From assembly GCF_001514305.1 (NCBI RefSeq), contig NZ_KQ949127.1, forward strand, positions 5,712-52,320: 46,609 nt of DNA, written 5' to 3'. Origin of the DNA: Streptomyces dysideae (GTDB lineage: Bacteria; Actinomycetota; Actinomycetes; Streptomycetales; Streptomycetaceae). The notes under the pieces were generated by a model. The model was not told the origin of the DNA, searched no databases, and worked only from the letters and a program-made list of their open reading frames with translations. Of the stretch, positions 37,555 to 45,913 are shown piece by piece. Positions within the stretch are counted from its first letter, which is position 1; the number at the start of each line of letters is the position of its first letter. The translations under genes were made by a program, and so were the position numbers.

Positions 37555-37688
37555 GCCCTGCTCTCTCCTTGAGATTGCCTTTACCTTCCGACTGAGGAGT
37601 ATTGGGGTCCCGCACAGGGCGTCGACAGGGTCAAATATCCCTACTCGTCGGTCACTTGAGATTGCAGACGCAAGCATCCTTCCTTTAT

Positions 37689-37703
37689 CTGACGCTTCGT
37701 CAG
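37689..37703. promoter_or_regulatory. Regulon operator, site 10
   Basis: CTGACGCTTCGTCAG, a full match, lies 48 bp upstream of the SDR start. Confidence 0.7.
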
Positions 37704-37751
37704 GTACGGAGGTACGCTGACCTCGGTCAACACACCGCGAAGGGAGTCCCC

Positions 37752-38522
37752 ATGGGCAAGCTCGACGGACGTGTCATCCTCGTCACAGGCGCCGCGCGCG
37801 GTCAGGGCGAGCAGGAGGCCCGGCTGTTCAGGGCGGAGGGTGCCGAGGTCGTCGTCGCCGACGTCCTCGACGACCAGGGCGAGGACCTCGCGAAGGAGAT
37901 CGGCGCGCGGTACGTCCACCTCGACGTGGGCCGGGAGAGTGACTGGCAGGCCGCCGTGTCCGCGGCCATGGACACGTACGGCCGTATCGACGGGCTGGTC
38001 AACAACGCCGGCATCCTGCGCTTCAACTCCCTCGTCGACACGCCCCTCGACGAGTTCATGCAGGTCGTCCAGGTCAACCAGGTCGGCTGCTTCCTCGGCG
38101 TCAGGACGGTCGCGCCCCGGATGGCGGACGGCGGCACGATCGTCAACACCGCCTCGTACACCGCGGTGACCGGCATGGCGGCCGTCGGGGCGTACGCCGC
38201 CACCAAGCACGCCATCCTCGGCCTCACCCGCGTCGCCGCCCTGGAACTCGCCCAGCGGCACATCCGCGTCAACGCCATGTGTCCCGGCGCCATCGACACC
38301 GCCATGTCCAACCCGGCCCAGCTGGACCCGGCCGCGGACGCCGAGGCGATGTCGCAGGCTCTCGACGGGCTGTACCGCAAGCTCGTGCCGCTCGGACGGA
38401 TCGGGAAACCGGAGGAGGTGGCGAAGCTTGCACTCTTCCTCACCTCCGACGACTCCTCGTACATCACCGGGCAGCCGTTCGTGATCGACGGGGGGTGGCT
38501 GGCGGGGGTCGCCGTGGTCTGA
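37752..38522 (+). CDS. Short-chain dehydrogenase/reductase
   Basis: A 256-aa NAD(P)-dependent oxidoreductase of the classical SDR type. The cofactor motif VTGAARGQGEQEARLF (TGxxxGxG) is near residue 13, NNAG is in LVNNAGIL near 83, and the catalytic set is Ser in NTASYTAVTG with YAATK about 13 residues later; the C-terminal ITGQPFVIDGGW is typical. It probably oxidises a hydroxyacyl or alcohol intermediate. ATG 37752 is 6 nt after GAAGGGAG. An operator controls it. Confidence 0.9.
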   Translation: MGKLDGRVILVTGAARGQGEQEARLFRAEGAEVVVADVLDDQGEDLAKEIGARYVHLDVGRESDWQAAVSAAMDTYGRIDGLVNNAGILRFNSLVDTPLDEFMQVVQVNQVGCFLGVRTVAPRMADGGTIVNTASYTAVTGMAAVGAYAATKHAILGLTRVAALELAQRHIRVNAMCPGAIDTAMSNPAQLDPAADAEAMSQALDGLYRKLVPLGRIGKPEEVAKLALFLTSDDSSYITGQPFVIDGGWLAGVAVV

Positions 38523-38526
38523 CTGC

Positions 38527-38543
38527 CCGTCAGCTATTGACGG
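38527..38543. repeat. Everted half-site hairpin after the SDR gene
   Basis: CCGTCA-GCTAT-TGACGG is a perfect 6-bp inverted repeat 4 bp after the SDR stop. Its arms are operator half-sites in reverse order. It may be a terminator or a decayed operator. Confidence 0.4.
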
Positions 38544-38580
38544 TGCCTGCGGCCGGTGCCACAGTCGGCGGCAGATGAAT

Positions 38581-38595
38581 CTGACGGTACGTCAG
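38581..38595. promoter_or_regulatory. Regulon operator, site 11
   Basis: CTGACGGTACGTCAG, a full match, lies 27 bp upstream of the TTG start of the luciferase-like gene. Confidence 0.7.
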
Positions 38596-38622
38596 GAAAC
38601 CGACTGGGGACGGTGAACCTCC

Positions 38623-39741
38623 TTGGAATTCGGGCTCTTTGTACAGGGATACGTGGGCAAACGCGCCGAGACCGACCCGCTGGCCGAACACAAGGCGCTG
38701 ATGGAGGAGACCGAGTACGTCATCCAGGCGGACAAGTCCGGCTTCAAGTACGCCTGGGCGTCCGAGCACCACTTCCTGGAGGAGTACTCGCACCTCTCCG
38801 CGAACGACGTCTTCCTCGGCTACCTGGCACACGCGACGGAGCGGATCCACCTGGGATCGGGCATCTTCAACCCGCTCGCCCAGGTCAACCACCCCGTGAA
38901 GGTCGCCGAGAAGGTCGCCATGCTCGACCATCTCACCGAGAACCGCTTCGAGTTCGGGAGCGGGCGGGGGGCGGGCTCGCACGAGATCCTCGGCTTCCTC
39001 CCCGGCATCACCGACATGAACCACACCAAGGAGATCTGGGAAGAGACCATCGCCGAGTTCCCCAAGATGTGGCTCCAGGACGAGTACGCCGGCTTCCAGG
39101 GCAAGCACTGGTCGCTGCCGCCGCGGAAGATCCTGCCCAAGCCGTACGGCAGGTCGCACCCCGCGATGTGGTACGCCGCCGGGTCGCCGCCGTCGTACGC
39201 CATGGCCGCGCGCAAGGGACTGGGCGTGCTCGGGTTCAGTGTGCAGAAGGTCGCCGACATGGAGTGGGTGCTCGAGCAGTACAAGACCGCTGTCGTCGAG
39301 GCCGAGCCCATCGGGGACTTCGTCAACGACAACGTCATGGTGACGACGACGGCGATCTGTGCGCCGACACACGACGAGGCGATCCGGATCGCTGTCAGCG
39401 GGGGGCTGCACTATCTGCCCTCGCTTGTCTTCCGGTACCACGACACGTTCCCGCGGCCCGAGGGGTTTCCGGTGTGGCCGGAGACGCTGCCGGAGTACAC
39501 CGCCGAGTTCGTCGAGCTCCTCATCGAGGAGGAGCTGTTGATCTGCGGGGATCCGGACGAAGTGTTCCAGCAGTGCAAGCGGTGGGAGCAGGCCGGGGCG
39601 GATCAGTTGAGCTTCGGGTTGCCGGTGGGAGTGCCGAAGGAGGAGACGCTGCAGACGATTCGGTTGATCGGGGAGCACGTGATTCCGAAGATCGATACGG
39701 ATCCTGTGCATCGGACTACGCGGTTCCGGAGGGCTGGCTGA
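38623..39741 (+). CDS. LLM-class luciferase-like monooxygenase
   Basis: A 372-aa FMNH2-type monooxygenase of the bacterial luciferase alpha-like branch. It begins EFGLFVQGY, and shows YAWASEHHFLEEYSHLS near residue 43, IHLGSGIFNPLAQVNHPVKVAEKVAMLDHLTENRF-type sequence (72-110) and GSGRGAGSHEI. The flavin reductase at 3510-4130 in the same regulon is a natural partner. The start is TTG 38623: the protein pattern begins exactly there and no ATG or GTG is in frame nearby. The ribosome site is weak (GGGGA 12 nt upstream). Confidence 0.86.
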   Translation: MEFGLFVQGYVGKRAETDPLAEHKALMEETEYVIQADKSGFKYAWASEHHFLEEYSHLSANDVFLGYLAHATERIHLGSGIFNPLAQVNHPVKVAEKVAMLDHLTENRFEFGSGRGAGSHEILGFLPGITDMNHTKEIWEETIAEFPKMWLQDEYAGFQGKHWSLPPRKILPKPYGRSHPAMWYAAGSPPSYAMAARKGLGVLGFSVQKVADMEWVLEQYKTAVVEAEPIGDFVNDNVMVTTTAICAPTHDEAIRIAVSGGLHYLPSLVFRYHDTFPRPEGFPVWPETLPEYTAEFVELLIEEELLICGDPDEVFQQCKRWEQAGADQLSFGLPVGVPKEETLQTIRLIGEHVIPKIDTDPVHRTTRFRRAG

Positions 39742-39744
39742 GGG

Positions 39745-39832
39745 GTGTTGGCGGGTGGGGGTTGTGTGTGGCTGGTCGCGCCCACGCGGCGGAGCCGCAT
39801 ATCGGCACAGCCCCGCGCCCCCAAGAACACCA
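39745..39832. repeat. Probable dispersed Streptomyces intergenic repeat
   Basis: The gap after the monooxygenase contains GGGGGTTGTGTGTGGCTGG, CGCGGCGGAGCCGCATATCG and CACAGCCCCGCGCCCCC. From memory this resembles a palindromic repeat scattered between genes in many Streptomyces genomes. It can fold (GCGGCGGAGCCGC). Confidence 0.45.
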
Positions 39833-39860
39833 CGCAACCGGGACTTGAGGAGGCAACGGC

Positions 39861-41591
39861 ATGCTTGATCACGTCATCAAAGGCGCGACCGTCGTTGACG
39901 GGACGGGCGCGCCCGGGTACGTCGCCGACGTCGGAATCCGGGACGGACGTATCGCCGCTATCGGGATCATCACTGAAGAAGCCCGGACCAGCGAGGATGC
40001 GACCGGGCTCGTCCTCGCCCCCGGGTTCGTCGATCCGCACACCCACTACGACGCCCAGCTCTTCTGGGACCCGTACGCCACCCCCTCCCTCAACCACGGC
40101 GTGACCACCGTCGCCGCCGGCAACTGTGGGTTCACCCTCGCACCGCTGAACCCGGCCCGGCCCGACGACGCCGACTACACCCGCCGCATGATGTCCAAGG
40201 TCGAGGGCATGTCGCTGGTCGCGTTGGAGGAGGGGGCGCCCTGGAGCTGGCACGGCTTCGGGGAGTATCTGGACGCCCTTGAGGGGCGGATCGCCGTCAA
40301 CGCGGGGTTCATGGTGGGGCACTGTGCGCTGCGGCGGTATGTGATGGGGGCGGATGCCATCGGCGGGCAGCCGAGCGACGCGCAGTTGTGGGAGATGCTT
40401 CGCCTGTTCCACGACGCCATGGACGCCGGCGCCTGGGGTTTCTCCACCACCCAGTCGTCCACGCACTCCGACGGCGACGGGCAGCCGGTTGCCTCCCGGC
40501 ATGCCGGGCCCGCCGAGTTGCTGGCCCTCTCCAAGGCCGTCGGGGAGCACGAGGGGACGCAGATCGAGGCGATCGTCGCGGGGTGTCTCGATCAGTTCAG
40601 TGATGACGAGATCGAGCTGTTCGTGGAGATGAGCGCGGCGGCCGGACGGCCGCTCAACTGGAACGTCCTGACCATCGACTCGGCCGTTCCCGAGCGGGTG
40701 CCCCGGCAGTTGTTCGCCAGTGAGCAGGCCCGCAAGGCGGGCGGGCGGGTCGTCGCCCTCACCATGCCGATCCTCACGCCCATGAACATGTCGCTCGGCA
40801 CGTTCTGCGCGCTCAACCTCATCCCCGGGTGGGGTCCGATCCTCGGCCTGCCCGTGCCGGAGCGGATCGCCGAGCTGCGGGACGCGGACGTACGGGCCGA
40901 GATGCTGCGGCGCGCCGGGTCCAGGGAGGCCGGTGTCTTCCGGCGGCTGACGAACTTCGGGCGGTACGTCATCGGCGACACGTACAGCGAGGCGAACCGG
41001 GGGCTGACCGGGCGGGTCGTGGAGGACATCGCCGCGGAGCGCGGGCAGGAGCCCTTCCAGTGCCTGGTCGAGATCTGCGCCGCTGACGAGCTGCGTACGG
41101 TGCTGTGGCCCATGCCCACCGACAACGACCCGGCGTCCTGGGCGCTGCGCGCCGAGACCTGGCAGCACGAGGACGTCCTGCTCGGCGGGTCGGACGCGGG
41201 GGCGCATCTGGACCGCATGTGCGGGGCGCCGTACACGACCCGGTTCATCGGTGACTGTCTGCGGGGGCGGAAGCTCGTCGGTCTCGAGCAGGCCGTGAAG
41301 ATGCTGACCGACGATCCCGCTCAGCTCTTCGGGCTGCGGGAGCGGGGGCGTGTGCAGGAGGGCTTCCGTGCCGACCTGGTGCTCTTCGACCCGGAGCGGA
41401 TCGAGGCGGGTACCGCCACCCTGGTGCACGACCTGCCGGGTGACAGCCCGCGGCTGGACTCCAGGGCGATCGGGGTGCGGGCCGTGTGGGTCAACGGGGT
41501 CGAGGCGATCCGGGACGACGTGGTGACGGGCGCCGTACCGGGGAAGGTGCTGCGGTCCGGGCGGGACACGAGGACGGTGAGCACACGGTGA
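39861..41591 (+). CDS. D-aminoacylase-type amidohydrolase
   Basis: A 576-aa metal-dependent hydrolase of the N-acyl-D-amino-acid deacylase/dihydroorotase-like branch. The N-terminal beta-sandwich strand IKGATVVDGTGAPG leads to the metal-binding HTHYDAQLFWDP near residue 55. GHCALRRYVMG near 152 and the conserved SDAGAHLDRMCG near 445 follow. Homologues in actinobacterial CoA-type catabolic clusters have uncertain substrates, so hydrolysis of an amide or cyclic intermediate is inferred. ATG 39861 follows GAGGAGG. It is coupled to the aldehyde dehydrogenase by a 4-bp overlap. Confidence 0.84.
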   Translation: MLDHVIKGATVVDGTGAPGYVADVGIRDGRIAAIGIITEEARTSEDATGLVLAPGFVDPHTHYDAQLFWDPYATPSLNHGVTTVAAGNCGFTLAPLNPARPDDADYTRRMMSKVEGMSLVALEEGAPWSWHGFGEYLDALEGRIAVNAGFMVGHCALRRYVMGADAIGGQPSDAQLWEMLRLFHDAMDAGAWGFSTTQSSTHSDGDGQPVASRHAGPAELLALSKAVGEHEGTQIEAIVAGCLDQFSDDEIELFVEMSAAAGRPLNWNVLTIDSAVPERVPRQLFASEQARKAGGRVVALTMPILTPMNMSLGTFCALNLIPGWGPILGLPVPERIAELRDADVRAEMLRRAGSREAGVFRRLTNFGRYVIGDTYSEANRGLTGRVVEDIAAERGQEPFQCLVEICAADELRTVLWPMPTDNDPASWALRAETWQHEDVLLGGSDAGAHLDRMCGAPYTTRFIGDCLRGRKLVGLEQAVKMLTDDPAQLFGLRERGRVQEGFRADLVLFDPERIEAGTATLVHDLPGDSPRLDSRAIGVRAVWVNGVEAIRDDVVTGAVPGKVLRSGRDTRTVSTR

Positions 41592-43042
41592 CGGACGGCG
41601 GGCAGCGGCTGTTCGTCGGCGGTGCCTGGGTCGAGCCGGACGGCGGGCACTACGCCGTCGTCGATCCGGCGACCGAGGAGACCGTCGGGTGGGCACCGGA
41701 GGCCTCGCGGGATCAGGTGCACGCGGCCTGTGCCGCGGCCCGCGAGGCCTTCGGGCGGTGGTCGCGTACGACGCCGGAGGAGCGGGCGGCGGTGCTGGCG
41801 CGGGCAGCGGACATCGTGCGGGAGCGGCTCGTGCCGTACGCCGAACTCGCCCAGGCCGAGACCGGGGCGACCACCGGGACCGCGCGCGGGATGCAGGTCG
41901 GCGTGGGCGCCGCACGTTTCCGGCGGTACGCGCGCGTGGAGCCCGCTGAGTGGCCCATCGCGCCGCAGATCAACGAGGCCGGGCCGATGGGGAGGGCGGG
42001 GGTCATGGGCGCCCTTGCCGTACGGCAGCCCGCCGGGGTCGTCACCTGCATCACTTCATACAACAACCCCTGGGCCAACCCGGCCGGCAAGATCGCGCCC
42101 GCGCTGGCCATGGGAAACACCGTGGTCGTGAAGCCGGCTCCGCAGGACCCCCTGTCCGTCTACCAGATGGCGGAGGCCTTGGAGGCCGCGGGCGCGCCGG
42201 CCGGGGTCGTGAACGTCGTCTCCGGCACCTCGGTCGAGGTCGGCGAGGCGGCCGTGGCGTCCCCCGACGTCGACATGGTGAGCTTCACCGGCTCCACCGC
42301 GGTCGGGCAGCGCATCGCCGAGGTGTGCGGGCGCGGGATGAAACGGCAGCTGATGGAGCTGGGCGGGAAGGGCGCGGCGGTCGTCTTCGACGACGCGGAC
42401 CTCGGGGCGGCGGTCGCCGGGATCGGGAGCACGTTCTCCTTCTACAGCGGGCAGATCTGTACGGCGCCGACGCGGGTGCTGGCGCAGAGGGGGGTCTACG
42501 ACCGGATCGTGGAGCAACTGGCCGCGTACGCGGGCCGGTTGAAGGTGGGGGACCCGAGGGAGCAGGACACGGTGGTGGGGCCGGTGATCTCGGCGGCGCA
42601 CCGGGACCGGGTGGAGTCGTACGTCGAACTCGGGCGGAAGGAGGGGGCGGTGGTCGTAGCGGGCGGCGAACGGCCGTCGTCCGACCGGGGTTTCTATGTG
42701 GCGCCCACCCTCCTTGCCGACTGCACCAACGACATGCGGGTGGCCCGGGAGGAGATCTTCGGGCCGGTGGTGACGGTCACCCCCTTCTCCGACGAGGACG
42801 AGGGCATCACCCTCGCCAACGACACCGACTACGGCCTCATCGACTACGTCTGGTCGGCGGACGTCGCCCGCGCCTTCCGGGTGGCGCGGCGGCTGCGGGC
42901 CGGCGGGGTCGGGATCAACACCGTGGGACGGAACATGGAGGCCCCGTTCGGTGGGTTCCGCAGGAGCGGGGTGGGCCGGGACTGCGGTTCGTATGCCCTG
43001 CACGCGTACGGCGAGGTGCAGTCGATCGTGTGGCCGGGGTGA
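41588..43042 (+). CDS. Aldehyde dehydrogenase family protein
   Basis: A 484-aa NAD(P)-dependent aldehyde dehydrogenase. Rossmann elements are in VVVKPAPQDPLSVYQMAEAL; FTGSTAVGQRIAEV is near residue 230, the general-base Glu in MELGGKGAAVVF near 255, and the nucleophile Cys in FYSGQICTAPTR near 290. The C-terminal motif EEIFGPVVTVTPF is present. GTG 41588 overlaps the stop of the amidohydrolase gene (GTGA), so the two are coupled. It would oxidise an aldehyde released in the pathway to the acid. Confidence 0.92.
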   Translation: MTDGGQRLFVGGAWVEPDGGHYAVVDPATEETVGWAPEASRDQVHAACAAAREAFGRWSRTTPEERAAVLARAADIVRERLVPYAELAQAETGATTGTARGMQVGVGAARFRRYARVEPAEWPIAPQINEAGPMGRAGVMGALAVRQPAGVVTCITSYNNPWANPAGKIAPALAMGNTVVVKPAPQDPLSVYQMAEALEAAGAPAGVVNVVSGTSVEVGEAAVASPDVDMVSFTGSTAVGQRIAEVCGRGMKRQLMELGGKGAAVVFDDADLGAAVAGIGSTFSFYSGQICTAPTRVLAQRGVYDRIVEQLAAYAGRLKVGDPREQDTVVGPVISAAHRDRVESYVELGRKEGAVVVAGGERPSSDRGFYVAPTLLADCTNDMRVAREEIFGPVVTVTPFSDEDEGITLANDTDYGLIDYVWSADVARAFRVARRLRAGGVGINTVGRNMEAPFGGFRRSGVGRDCGSYALHAYGEVQSIVWPG

Positions 43043-43059
43043 CCCCGTTCCCGTTCCCG

Positions 43060-43170
43060 ACCACCGGCTGACAGGGACTCGTCGTCGGGGTGGGCGAAGA
43101 CGGCGAGCAGGCTGGGCGTGGACGTGGGCACGGACACCTTCGCCGGTGGAAATTGGCGTGCGCGGGTCAT
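43060..43170 (-). pseudogene. 5' fragment of a PIG-L (LmbE-type) deacetylase
   Basis: The frame starting at ATG 43170 encodes about 25 residues and then SLLAVFAHPDDESLSAGG, the metal-binding AHPDDE motif of PIG-L/LmbE deacetylases. The family sequence stops directly after it and runs into unrelated DNA near the end of the aldehyde dehydrogenase gene. It is a truncated remnant. Its ATG overlaps the stop of the upstream gene by 4 bp, so the two were once an operon. Confidence 0.65.
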
Positions 43171-43901
43171 GGTGCCAGCGCGGTGGCCACCCGGGCCAGG
43201 CGATCGGCTGACAGTGCGAATCGGTTGGCCGGGTTACGGAAGGAGTACTCGCCGTCGTTGACAGAGAAACCGCGCCCAGAAGTCGTCCAGCGCGTGGGGC
43301 CTGGAGCCCCTTGATCCTCCAGGAGCGCAGAGGCGAGGGACTCGGGTTCTTCCACGCCGGTTCGGGCTTGTAGCGCAACCGTCAGGCGACCCACAGCATC
43401 GTCGGGTACCTCGTCGTCGCCAAACGCAGGCAGCAGGAGCAGCAGGCGGGCGTGGGGATCGTTGGTGCTGCCGCCGGGCAGCGCGTTGTCCGCGGCCGTC
43501 ACGAGCTCGGGCCATGAAAGGCCCGGTCCCATGAAGTGCCCGTCGTCCCGGGCAAGGAGCTCAGCCTGGTCCCAGTCGGGGTGATGGAGGAGGTAGTCGG
43601 TGCCGGTGTCGTCCGCGACGGTCCGGTAGATCACGTGAAGACGGTGATCAGCGGCGAGCGGAACAGTGAATGCCGGCCACTCGGCCCGCTCCCACAGCCG
43701 CCGCTGAAAGTCGCCGGCCGCGTCGTGGTCCGCGCCGAACAGCAGTTCTTCGGCCTCCTCGCTCTGGGCGCACGAGTAGAGGTGCCCCAGCCAGAACAGG
43801 GGCTCGTCCAAGAGCCCGGCCTGGTGCGTGAGGGGACCACCGTCGTAACCCGGTATCCGGGCAGGATGCAGGTCTGCACTGTTCATCACGGAGCACATCA
43901 T
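43167..43901 (-). CDS. Hypothetical protein
   Basis: A 244-aa acidic protein that I do not recognise. It has no signal peptide or membrane segment. Trp- and Leu-rich stretches (LLDEPLFWLGHLYSC; LLHHPDWDQAELLARDDGHFM; PHARLLLLLPAFGDDE) suggest a globular cytoplasmic protein, perhaps of the immunity or SUKH-like type, but this is a guess. Starts at 43901, 43898 and 43886 are possible; GGAG upstream favours 43901. It was probably co-transcribed with the now truncated PIG-L gene. Confidence 0.6.
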   Translation of the reverse strand: MMCSVMNSADLHPARIPGYDGGPLTHQAGLLDEPLFWLGHLYSCAQSEEAEELLFGADHDAAGDFQRRLWERAEWPAFTVPLAADHRLHVIYRTVADDTGTDYLLHHPDWDQAELLARDDGHFMGPGLSWPELVTAADNALPGGSTNDPHARLLLLLPAFGDDEVPDDAVGRLTVALQARTGVEEPESLASALLEDQGAPGPTRWTTSGRGFSVNDGEYSFRNPANRFALSADRLARVATALAP

Positions 43902-43998
43902 GCCGCCGAGGCTCCGTGCCCTTGATGCCGGGCACACCAGCCGATCTTTGCGGGACAGCCCTTCGGTATCGGACCGGACGATCTGACGCGGGGGACGT

Positions 43999-44331
43999 TT
44001 ACAGAGCGATCAGCCCCGCCGTCGTCTTCTTGAACCCACAGGCGTCGAAGTAGAACGGGGTCAAGTCCTCCTCGAAGTCGACGTGCAGCCATTCGCAATA
44101 GGCCGCGCGGGCCTCTTCGGCCGCCGTGGCGATCAGCGCGGCGCCGACTCCTTTCCCCCGGTACTGCTGAGCCACCACCGTGTCGAGGATGAAGGCATGC
44201 CAGCCGAGACTGTGCCGCTCCAGTCGTGCTCGCCAGTTCGTCTGGTCAGGCGGATGGCCGAAGCCTTGGGCATGTAGGGCGTTGAGGGCCGCGTTGTCGA
44301 AGTCGCTTCGCCACTCGTATGTGATCGGCAC
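43999..44331 (-). pseudogene. GNAT acetyltransferase with internal deletion (copy 1)
   Basis: A 110-aa frame with GNAT features: RGKGVGAALIATAAEEARAA (acetyl-CoA loop) and FYFDACGFKKTTAGLIAL at the C-terminus. HSLGW is joined directly to HAFILDT, whereas related proteins have about 20-25 residues there, including a strand needed for the fold; the second copy at the window end keeps a WDGGV before HAFILDT. I infer an in-frame internal deletion and probably loss of function. Its 3' end repeats at 46371-46569. Confidence 0.6.
44001..44199. repeat. 199-bp direct repeat, copy 1 (copy 2 at 46371-46569)
   Basis: The 3' ends of the two GNAT genes align without gaps over about 199 bp at a constant offset of 2370 bp, with about nine mismatches by eye. 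Beyond 44199 the copies diverge. They flank the decayed region with both MITEs. Confidence 0.85.
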
Positions 44332-44401
44332 GTCGTGATCGTAGGGGGTGAGTGCGCCCAGAGCTCCTGAGGCCGGGCTGAACGACCTTGAGAGTGGCGA
44401 G

Positions 44402-44590
44402 TCATGGCCTCTCGGGTGAATTCAGCGTGTCGAGCAGGGCGCCGAAGGTGGTGGGGCTGGTGGTGAGGACGGCTTGGGTCGGGTCGGCGCTTTCGGTGAG
44501 GTGGATGGTGGTGGTGGAGGCGGCGGATATGTGGACGCAGGCGTCGCCTTCCTGGCAGTAGGACGACTTCTGCCATCAGCGCGGGGACAT
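44402..44590 (-). pseudogene. DUF397 gene with a nonsense codon
   Basis: From ATG 44590 the frame reads MSPR, then TGA (44578-44576), then WQKSSYCQEGDACVHISAAS and an end like SPTTFGALLDTLNS, a typical DUF397 protein of about 62 aa with a stop as codon 5. No alternative start is close enough to give a whole protein. It belongs to the decayed DUF5753 locus just upstream. Confidence 0.75.
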
Positions 44591-44600
44591 CTCGGCTCCC

Positions 44601-45483
44601 TTAGAGGGAACTGGTCCAGTTGCGCGGTGTCGAGCTGCGGCATGGGCCGTGCAGGTAGTTGATGGACTGGCCGGACCCGGGGAACGCGCCGACGCCGAAC
44701 GGGAGTACGCGGATGGTGATGTGCTCCGGTTCGCTCATGTCGAGCAGATGCTGCAACTGAGCGCGAGCCACGCTGCGGCCGCCGACGCGCATGTGCAGGG
44801 CCGCCTCATGCACGACGGTTCGGTACGGAGTCGGGTTGGCCCCGTACAGCACTCCCTGCCGTTTGATGGGTCTTCGAAGTTGAGCGGTGCGCGGACGCCG
44901 GGCGCCGACTGGTAAGCCGCGAGGACGTGACAGTTTCCGCGGGAGTGTCACATCCCCGGCTTACGAGGGCCCTGGGGGCGGACGCCGACCAACAGGGGCG
45001 CACCGCTCAAGTTCGAAGACCCCGTTTGATCCGATGCGAGACGCGATGCTCGACTTCGGGCGGCGTGGAAGCGGGGATGACGTGCTGGAAGATCTCGCGC
45101 GCGTGGTCGGCGGTCTGGAGCAGCCCCGGCATGTGCGAGGTGTACGCGGTGCGTACGGCGGTGGCGTGGTGCTCCAGTTCAGCGAGGTCGAGGAGTCCTG
45201 ACGGCAGCACCTCGCGGTACGACTCCCACCAGCCGAACGTCTTGTCGGTGGCCACGCCGACCAGGGCTTCGACGAACGCATGGTCCGCACCCAGTGCGCA
45301 GAGACCGGCGAACAAGTACCTGCGGATGGATGCGCTGAACCAGGCCTCGGGCAACGCATAGTCGTGAAGGCCCTTGTAGGCGACGAGTGCCGCTGTGAAC
45401 GGGCCCAGGGAGACGAGGGCACTCTTGAGCCGTGATGTGCCGGGCCCGTCCTGAGAAGCCGAGGGGGGCGCTGCGGGCCCCAT
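44601..45483 (-). pseudogene. DUF5753 regulator gene split by a MITE and frameshifted
   Basis: The 5' part (45483-45031) encodes GWWESYREVLPSGLLDLAEL, HMPGLLQTADHAREIF and HRIKR. The 3' part (44867-44601) continues IKRQGVLYGANPTPYRTVVH and RVLPFGVGAFPGSGQSINYL, the DUF5753 core. A 155-bp MITE lies between them. After INYLHGP the normal QLDTAQLDQF continuation lies in another frame, so there is also a frameshift near 44643. The N-terminal 60 residues show no clear XRE helix-turn-helix. With the DUF397 stop mutation, the locus is dead. Confidence 0.8.
44868..45022. mobile_element. MITE-1, 155 bp, ISL3-like ends, 8-bp target duplication
   Basis: Terminal inverted repeats of 25 bp (44868-44892 and 44998-45022, one mismatch) begin GGGTCTTCGAAGTT. 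The 8-bp target duplication CGTTTGAT flanks both sides (44860-44867 and 45023-45030). The centre has an inner inverted repeat (GTAAGCCG ... CGGCTTAC; GTGACA ... TGTCAC). There is no coding sequence. Eight-bp duplications and GGGTCTTCG-type ends fit ISL3-family transposases. Confidence 0.88.
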
Positions 45484-45567
45484 CGCTCAGAATAGCCGTT
45501 CAATGTCTGCGCGGTCACCGTCCGAGAGCGGCTCGAATGGTGCTCTTCCCCTGGACGGCGGGGATGC

Positions 45568-45774
45568 TCATGAGCGGATCGCGAGCACGCAGCCTCCGAT
45601 GACTGCGCCTGTGCCGGCGGCGGTGAATACCACGCCCAAGAGGCGCGACAGGATCCGTGTCTTTTTTTCCCCGCGAGGAGAGGCCCCCGACATCGAGCGC
45701 ATCGCGTTCAGCACCTGGGGTTTCGTCGCGTTGGCCAGGAACCAGACACCAACCGCCAGGAAGAAGGCTCCCAT
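45568..45774 (-). CDS. Small membrane protein, start uncertain
   Basis: A 68-aa frame with two hydrophobic helices (MGAFFLAVGVWFLAN and LLGVVFTAAGTGAVIGGCVL) separated by a basic loop. The frame stays open about 18 codons upstream with more hydrophobic residues (QLLLLFG) but no ATG, GTG or TTG, so the gene may be 5'-truncated. Function unknown. The flanks 45484-45567 and 45775-45913 hold nothing recognisable. Confidence 0.5.
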   Translation of the reverse strand: MGAFFLAVGVWFLANATKPQVLNAMRSMSGASPRGEKKTRILSRLLGVVFTAAGTGAVIGGCVLAIRS

Positions 45775-45913
45775 GCCGAACAGCAGGAGTAGCTGGCCAC
45801 CTACCGAGAGTTCCCCTTCAGCGAGATTTTTTCATGTTCCCTCCCGAGAGATGTGTATCACCACTCGCCATCCGTGTATTGACCGGTTCGCCCGACACGT
45901 TGGCCACGAAGAC

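Noticed and set aside
43984..43999. TCTGACGCGGGGGACGT as another regulon operator
   Set aside because: Only the left half-site is present; the right half does not match GTCAG, and the neighbouring gene ends here.
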